NCBI RefSeq assembly: GCF_003382565.3
Contig: NZ_CP086253.1
Coordinates: forward strand, 3,286,001 to 3,350,000
Origin: Pectobacterium aquaticum
GTDB taxonomy: Bacteria; Pseudomonadota; Gammaproteobacteria; Enterobacterales; Enterobacteriaceae
Direction of reading: 5' to 3'
DNA: 64,000 bases
Below are positions 60,196 through 64,000 of the stretch, one piece after another. The notes under the pieces were generated by a model, which saw only the letters and a list, made by a program, of their open reading frames with translations, was not told the DNA's origin and made no database searches. Each line of letters begins with the position of its first letter. The first letter of the stretch is position 1. A program made the position numbers and the translations under genes.

Positions 60196-62274
60196 TCAAG
60201 ATGCAACTTTATCTGCCGTTATCAATTTACTGCTTAGTGTGATTAGGTTGTAATTAACACCTCTAGTAGACTCAGTGAAAACCTCCTCGCTTTCGTCAAA
60301 CGAGGCTGCGACAATACTTTGCAAACCATGTTGACTAGCTAATGTTCTTAGTAATTTATTGAAGCCATTAGTACCCATAGAATGTTGGGCGGGCTCGTCA
60401 AATATTATAACCCCAGGGTGATTACCATTGTTCTTTTTAGAGGCTATAAAAACAGATATTAAGTAAGACCAAATCAACCTTACAAAATCACTAGCGGAAG
60501 AATCCGTTTTTAAATCAATTTTCTCTTTAGTTTTTATCTCACGCAGCTCCAAGCCCGATAGAAACGGAGATAAAGTATCATAATTAATCTCCACATCGGA
60601 TACTGGAGCACTTCGATATCCAAAATCACTAGCCAGTATTTTAAAAGATGCATTAAGATCTTTCAATTTCTTGATGTCATTTACTGTATAGGTACTTTTT
60701 GGTAGTTTTGATAATTCACCAAGTTTATTTTTATATACCTGACTCACTAAAACCATTTGTTCTAATATTTTAGTAATAACTTCCTCATCATTTCTTAAGG
60801 TTTTTATTTTTTCTTCAGCTTGAATTTTAACCCTTATATCCTTTTCAGAGATTGAGTCGCTATTCTTAATGTCTACTTTTGATGATAAGATAATTCCCCG
60901 CACACGTACTATCTCATCTCTAATGTTTTTTAATTCACGATCTCGTTGCAATATAATGTGATTTGAACCATTAATATATTTATTTAGCATTTTTAACTGA
61001 CTTTCGAGATATGCTATATTTTCGGTAATACTCATAGGCTCTAAAGCATCGTCCATTATTAATAAAGAATCTTTAATTGGAGAATGACAGGTAGGGCAAA
61101 TGTCTTTTGCAACACTCAAATTGCTTTCCGCACCAAAATCTTTCAATTTTTTAGCAACTTTATTATTATTCAGATCTTCAATTATTTGAGTTTTACTACT
61201 CTCATATTGAGAAACATTACTCTTCTCATTCAAGATATCACGATATAATACATCCTGAACTGATAATAACCTCATCAATTCAGCCTGCTCAGTTTCAAGA
61301 GAATTAATAAGCAACTCTGTTATTGGTTTAACAGGCTTCCTCAAATCTTCAACTTGGCTATTTAGTTCTATTAATTTCTGATTTATATCAACAAGAGAAT
61401 CATCATTGGAATATTTAATGCTCGCAAGATCTTTATTGAAATCTACAGGTACTTTATCATCTATACCACTAACAACTAATGAACTCCTCTCTGAGACCAA
61501 CCTAATTTCAGTTTTAAGTTCAGACCATTCATGATGTAACTTTGATATTTCACTCTGTACTATATTTATTGCCTTCTCATTGGAGAATGTTTCGCAATCA
61601 AGTAAATATTCAACAACTCTTTTTCTTACATTCCTTATTGCATAATAAGGTATATTTGCGATGTAATCAGTCCATCCTCTCTTTTGCTCAACAAATAGGG
61701 CAGCAAAGATCGTTTGAAGATATAATTTACTCTCTCCGCCTTTATTATCCGGTACTAAAGGCAATTCTAATCCTAAAAAATCTTCCATGTATCTGAAAAA
61801 ACCAGTTTTTATGTTTTGTGCCGAGCCTTTATCATGGAGATAAGTATATTCAACAGAGTAATTGTCATTCGGTATAGACAAATAAGCCCCATCTATGATT
61901 TTAACTAATTTTGTATCATAGTCAGTTGATCTTATAGCTCTGTTAATAGTAATAATCCGCTTACCGTTAGAAACCTCTAAATAAACGGATGAATTAATTA
62001 TCGGGATCTTTCTGCTGCCTTTTGAATGATTATCAACTATATGATCCCTCAAAGCATAAGGCATAGTAGATGCCCCTTCTCCGCCGAGAAGCTCTTCCAT
62101 ACCAAAGGCATAGAATATAGCTTGAATTAAAGTACTTTTACCTGATGAATTATTACCTTTAATTATATTCAGGCCATCAGTAAATGCGCATTTAAAACCA
62201 TAATCGCCGGAATCAGTATCTATAGATAGCAGGGCAAGATCATGAACGTTTTTTGCACAATTCGACGTCAACAT
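60196..62274 (-). CDS. ABC-three-component (ABC-3C) system ATPase, start displaced by IS
   Basis: 692-residue Rad50/SMC-type ATPase as read now. Walker A is GNNSSGKST near 39, a zinc hook CPTCH near 391 sits between two coiled coils, and Walker B GVIIFDEPAQHS lies near 624. It fits the ATPase of ABC-3C conflict systems because the gene for a middle component (63504-63947) lies upstream. Bases 62230-62274 belong to an ISAs1-type element; its first 15 codons replace the native start, which was MKINKFK (ATG at 63503) and then LSIDTDSG. Whether the displaced start is used is unknown. Confidence 0.85.
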   Translation of the reverse strand: MLTSNCAKNVHDLALLSIDTDSGDYGFKCAFTDGLNIIKGNNSSGKSTLIQAIFYAFGMEELLGGEGASTMPYALRDHIVDNHSKGSRKIPIINSSVYLEVSNGKRIITINRAIRSTDYDTKLVKIIDGAYLSIPNDNYSVEYTYLHDKGSAQNIKTGFFRYMEDFLGLELPLVPDNKGGESKLYLQTIFAALFVEQKRGWTDYIANIPYYAIRNVRKRVVEYLLDCETFSNEKAINIVQSEISKLHHEWSELKTEIRLVSERSSLVVSGIDDKVPVDFNKDLASIKYSNDDSLVDINQKLIELNSQVEDLRKPVKPITELLINSLETEQAELMRLLSVQDVLYRDILNEKSNVSQYESSKTQIIEDLNNNKVAKKLKDFGAESNLSVAKDICPTCHSPIKDSLLIMDDALEPMSITENIAYLESQLKMLNKYINGSNHIILQRDRELKNIRDEIVRVRGIILSSKVDIKNSDSISEKDIRVKIQAEEKIKTLRNDEEVITKILEQMVLVSQVYKNKLGELSKLPKSTYTVNDIKKLKDLNASFKILASDFGYRSAPVSDVEINYDTLSPFLSGLELREIKTKEKIDLKTDSSASDFVRLIWSYLISVFIASKKNNGNHPGVIIFDEPAQHSMGTNGFNKLLRTLASQHGLQSIVAASFDESEEVFTESTRGVNYNLITLSSKLITADKVAS
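62220..62229 (+). repeat. Left 10-bp target duplication of the ISAs1 element
   Basis: CTATAGATAG, identical to 63473-63482 on the other side of the element. Confidence 0.92.
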
Positions 62275-63472
62275 TGACCTGACGAGTCGACTATGATCTT
62301 ATGCTCCTCTTTTGAGGAGTGACCATGAATTTAGATACCATCAAAGCGCATTTCAGTATCATCCGCGATGAACGACAAAGCGCAAAAGTGGATTACCCAC
62401 TGTTTGATATTTTGTTTGCTTCAATCTGCGCAGTGATAGCGGGAGGCCAGGGCTGGACTGACATTCGTGAGTACGTTCTCGGCCATCATGACTGGTTCCT
62501 TAAACAGGGCTTATTTGAAAAAGGTGTGCCCGTTGATGATACCTTTGCTCGCCTAATTTCAAATATTGAGCCCGCTGAATTCCGCGATTGTTTTCTCGCC
62601 TGGATGAAAGCCGTGCACAAGTTAACCTGTGGTGAAGTCGTCGCTATTGATGGCAAGACTTTGCGCGGCTCTTATGACAGAGACGACAGGCAAAGCACCA
62701 TCCATATGGTAAGTGCCTATGCCAGCGCCAACCAACTCGTATTGGGCCAGCTTAAAACTGATGCTAAAAGCAATGAAATCACCGCGATACCCGCGCTGAT
62801 TCAGATGTTGGACTTGCGAGGTGCCATCGTGACAATTGATGCGATGGCCTGTCAGACCAAGATTGCCAAGGCGATTACGAGCAAAGGTGGCGACTACTTA
62901 TTGGCAGTTAAGGGCAATCAAGGCAAGTTAGCGGCAGCGATACAGGCCGCTTTTACCCCACATCGGCGCGCGCCAATTGACAGGGGCATATCTCAAGTTG
63001 AGAAGCAGAAAAGCCGAGTGGAGGCACGCACTTACCATGTACTGGATGCCAGTGATATGGTTGGGGATTTCTCTGCCTGGCTCGGGCTAACCAGCATAGT
63101 CATGGTCGAAAGTTACCGCGCAGCAAAAGGCAAAGCGCCAGAGTTGGAGTACCGCTACTACATCAGTTCAGCCAAACTAACCCCAGAGCAGGCCGGAGAT
63201 GCGATACGGGCCCATTGGGGTATCGAGTCCATGCATTGGATTTTAGATGTCAGTATGCGAGAGGATGCTTGCCAGATTTACCGAGAAAACGCCGCAGAAA
63301 ACTTGGCAGGGTTAAGGCACATGGCGCTGAACATGCTCAGAGCCGAGCCAACGAAGATTAGCGTACCGATGAAACAAAAACGCTGCATGATGAAACCCGT
63401 GTTCTTGGAGCAAGTTCTTATGGCTGGATTAACGTCAATGGTTAAATGTTGATCACTCATGCGGACGCCCTG
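62230..63472 (+). mobile_element. ISAs1-family insertion sequence
   Basis: 1243-bp element. Both ends start CAGGGC when read inward (CAGGGCAAGATCATGA and CAGGGCGTCCGCATGA), and CTATAGATAG is duplicated on both sides, so boundaries are exact. It carries one intact transposase. It inserted after codon 7 of the ABC-3C ATPase gene. Confidence 0.92.
62325..63452 (+). CDS. ISAs1-family transposase
   Basis: 375-residue DDE transposase from ATG 62325 with GAGGAG upstream (a GTG lies 6 bases earlier). Catalytic residues are seen in VVAIDGKTLRGS, IVTIDAMACQ and the helix HWGIESMHWILDVSMREDAC. The YYISS and AENLAGLRHMALN motifs are typical of the family. Frame intact. Confidence 0.93.
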   Translation: MNLDTIKAHFSIIRDERQSAKVDYPLFDILFASICAVIAGGQGWTDIREYVLGHHDWFLKQGLFEKGVPVDDTFARLISNIEPAEFRDCFLAWMKAVHKLTCGEVVAIDGKTLRGSYDRDDRQSTIHMVSAYASANQLVLGQLKTDAKSNEITAIPALIQMLDLRGAIVTIDAMACQTKIAKAITSKGGDYLLAVKGNQGKLAAAIQAAFTPHRRAPIDRGISQVEKQKSRVEARTYHVLDASDMVGDFSAWLGLTSIVMVESYRAAKGKAPELEYRYYISSAKLTPEQAGDAIRAHWGIESMHWILDVSMREDACQIYRENAAENLAGLRHMALNMLRAEPTKISVPMKQKRCMMKPVFLEQVLMAGLTSMVKC

Positions 63473-63482
63473 CTATAGATAG
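63473..63482 (+). repeat. Right 10-bp target duplication of the ISAs1 element
   Basis: CTATAGATAG, the second copy of the target-site duplication. Confidence 0.92.
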
Positions 63483-63503
63483 TTTAAATTTATTAATTTT
63501 CAT

Positions 63504-63947
63504 CTATTCTTTCCAAAGGTTGGTAGCAGCTTCAATCATTTTTTCTGTTATCTTTAAACCTATTTTCTTTAAAAAGATAGTCTCATCATAGAATAAGTCA
63601 TATGAATTGCTATTATTTATAAAACACATACCTTTAGGCGCAAGCTTGAATGAAGTCCCAGATTTAATAATTAAACCTTCTGCAATCGCAAATTGCAACG
63701 CAAAATTTACAGAAGGATCTATCCCCCATACACTCGGTATCTCAATCTTCTTTTCAACAGCATTTAATAACATTTCCTTACGTTGTTCATCTTTCAATAC
63801 CCATGCAAAAAGATGCAACCTTATTAAACTTGAGCATTTCCCTCTGGATGCCAGATCCAATACCAAGAGAATCTGGCCAATTTTAAATAAAGGGCGAAAA
63901 CCTGCATATATGGGCATTGGTTTTCGTTTAAATGTCACTCGACTCAT
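63504..63947 (-). CDS. ABC-3C middle component
   Basis: 147-residue protein from ATG 63947, with GGAG 8 bases upstream and TAATG overlap with the preceding gene. Winged-helix-like order: FKIGQILLVLDLASRGKCSSLIRLHLFAWVL, ALQFAIAEGLIIKSGTSFKLAPKG. This matches middle-component proteins of ABC-3C systems (family catalogued by Aravind and colleagues). Its stop TAG is immediately followed by the native ATPase ATG (TAGATG), so the two were coupled before the IS arrived. Confidence 0.78.
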   Translation of the reverse strand: MSRVTFKRKPMPIYAGFRPLFKIGQILLVLDLASRGKCSSLIRLHLFAWVLKDEQRKEMLLNAVEKKIEIPSVWGIDPSVNFALQFAIAEGLIIKSGTSFKLAPKGMCFINNSNSYDLFYDETIFLKKIGLKITEKMIEAATNLWKE

Positions 63948-64000
63948 TAGTTTAACTCCAACGGACATAAAGCTATCCATTTTGCAACCAAGCTATCGAC
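63947..64000 (-). CDS. Upstream ABC-3C component, C-terminal fragment (partial)
   Basis: The last 17 codons of a gene entering from the right edge: VDSLVAKWIALCPLELN then TAA, overlapping the middle-component ATG as TAATG. In ABC-3C operons this position usually holds the effector component; only the tail is visible, so the effector type cannot be told. Confidence 0.6.
   Translation of the reverse strand, partial: VDSLVAKWIALCPLELN

Overview
The window looks like a Pectobacterium (soft-rot enterobacterium) chromosome. The core genes (phoBR, sbcDC, rdgC, aroL, mltB, fecIRABCDE) are enterobacterial. They sit with a periplasmic asparaginase and a family 3 pectate lyase that I recognise from soft-rot bacteria, with uxuA/uxuR for pectin breakdown, and with several 127-bp ERIC elements. 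All homology calls come from reading the translations against remembered families; no search was run.

Layout. 1-8.2 kb: phoR (partial), phoB with a Pho box, sbcDC, a mak remnant and rdgC. 8.2-18.8 kb: a chemoreceptor with a flagellar-type promoter, ppnP, aroL, ansB, pelI, uxuA, uxuR and a lipoprotein hydrolase. 19-22 kb: a compact siaABCD-type operon (PP2C phosphatase, kinase, SiaC, diguanylate cyclase). 22-25.4 kb: mltB, yjdM and a CSS-EAL phosphodiesterase. 25.6-33.4 kb: the complete Fur/FecI-controlled ferric citrate locus. 33.6-34.2 kb: a glutathione S-transferase.

From about 34.3 kb the sequence becomes accessory. It holds an orphan T6SS hcp with two paralogous small membrane proteins facing a DUF4225 gene, an AbiE toxin-antitoxin pair, and pseudogene debris. 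Then comes an unrecognised four-gene operon (40.1-45.8 kb) built around a membrane-anchored UPF1-like helicase. At 46.2-54.4 kb lies what looks like an integrative element: a polymerase-like protein, a DUF927 ATPase, a HUH Rep, an AlpA-like regulator and a tyrosine recombinase. After it come radC, a papain-like protease and DUF2787 (split by an IS5-family element whose insertion preserved a stop codon), and a Mu-type repressor/Ner pair with a few small genes. The window ends in an ABC-three-component conflict system whose ATPase start was displaced by an ISAs1-family insertion.

The best candidates for undescribed biology are the helicase operon, the polymerase-like replication module, the hcp/DUF4225 cassette, and the JAB protease plus papain-like protease pair.
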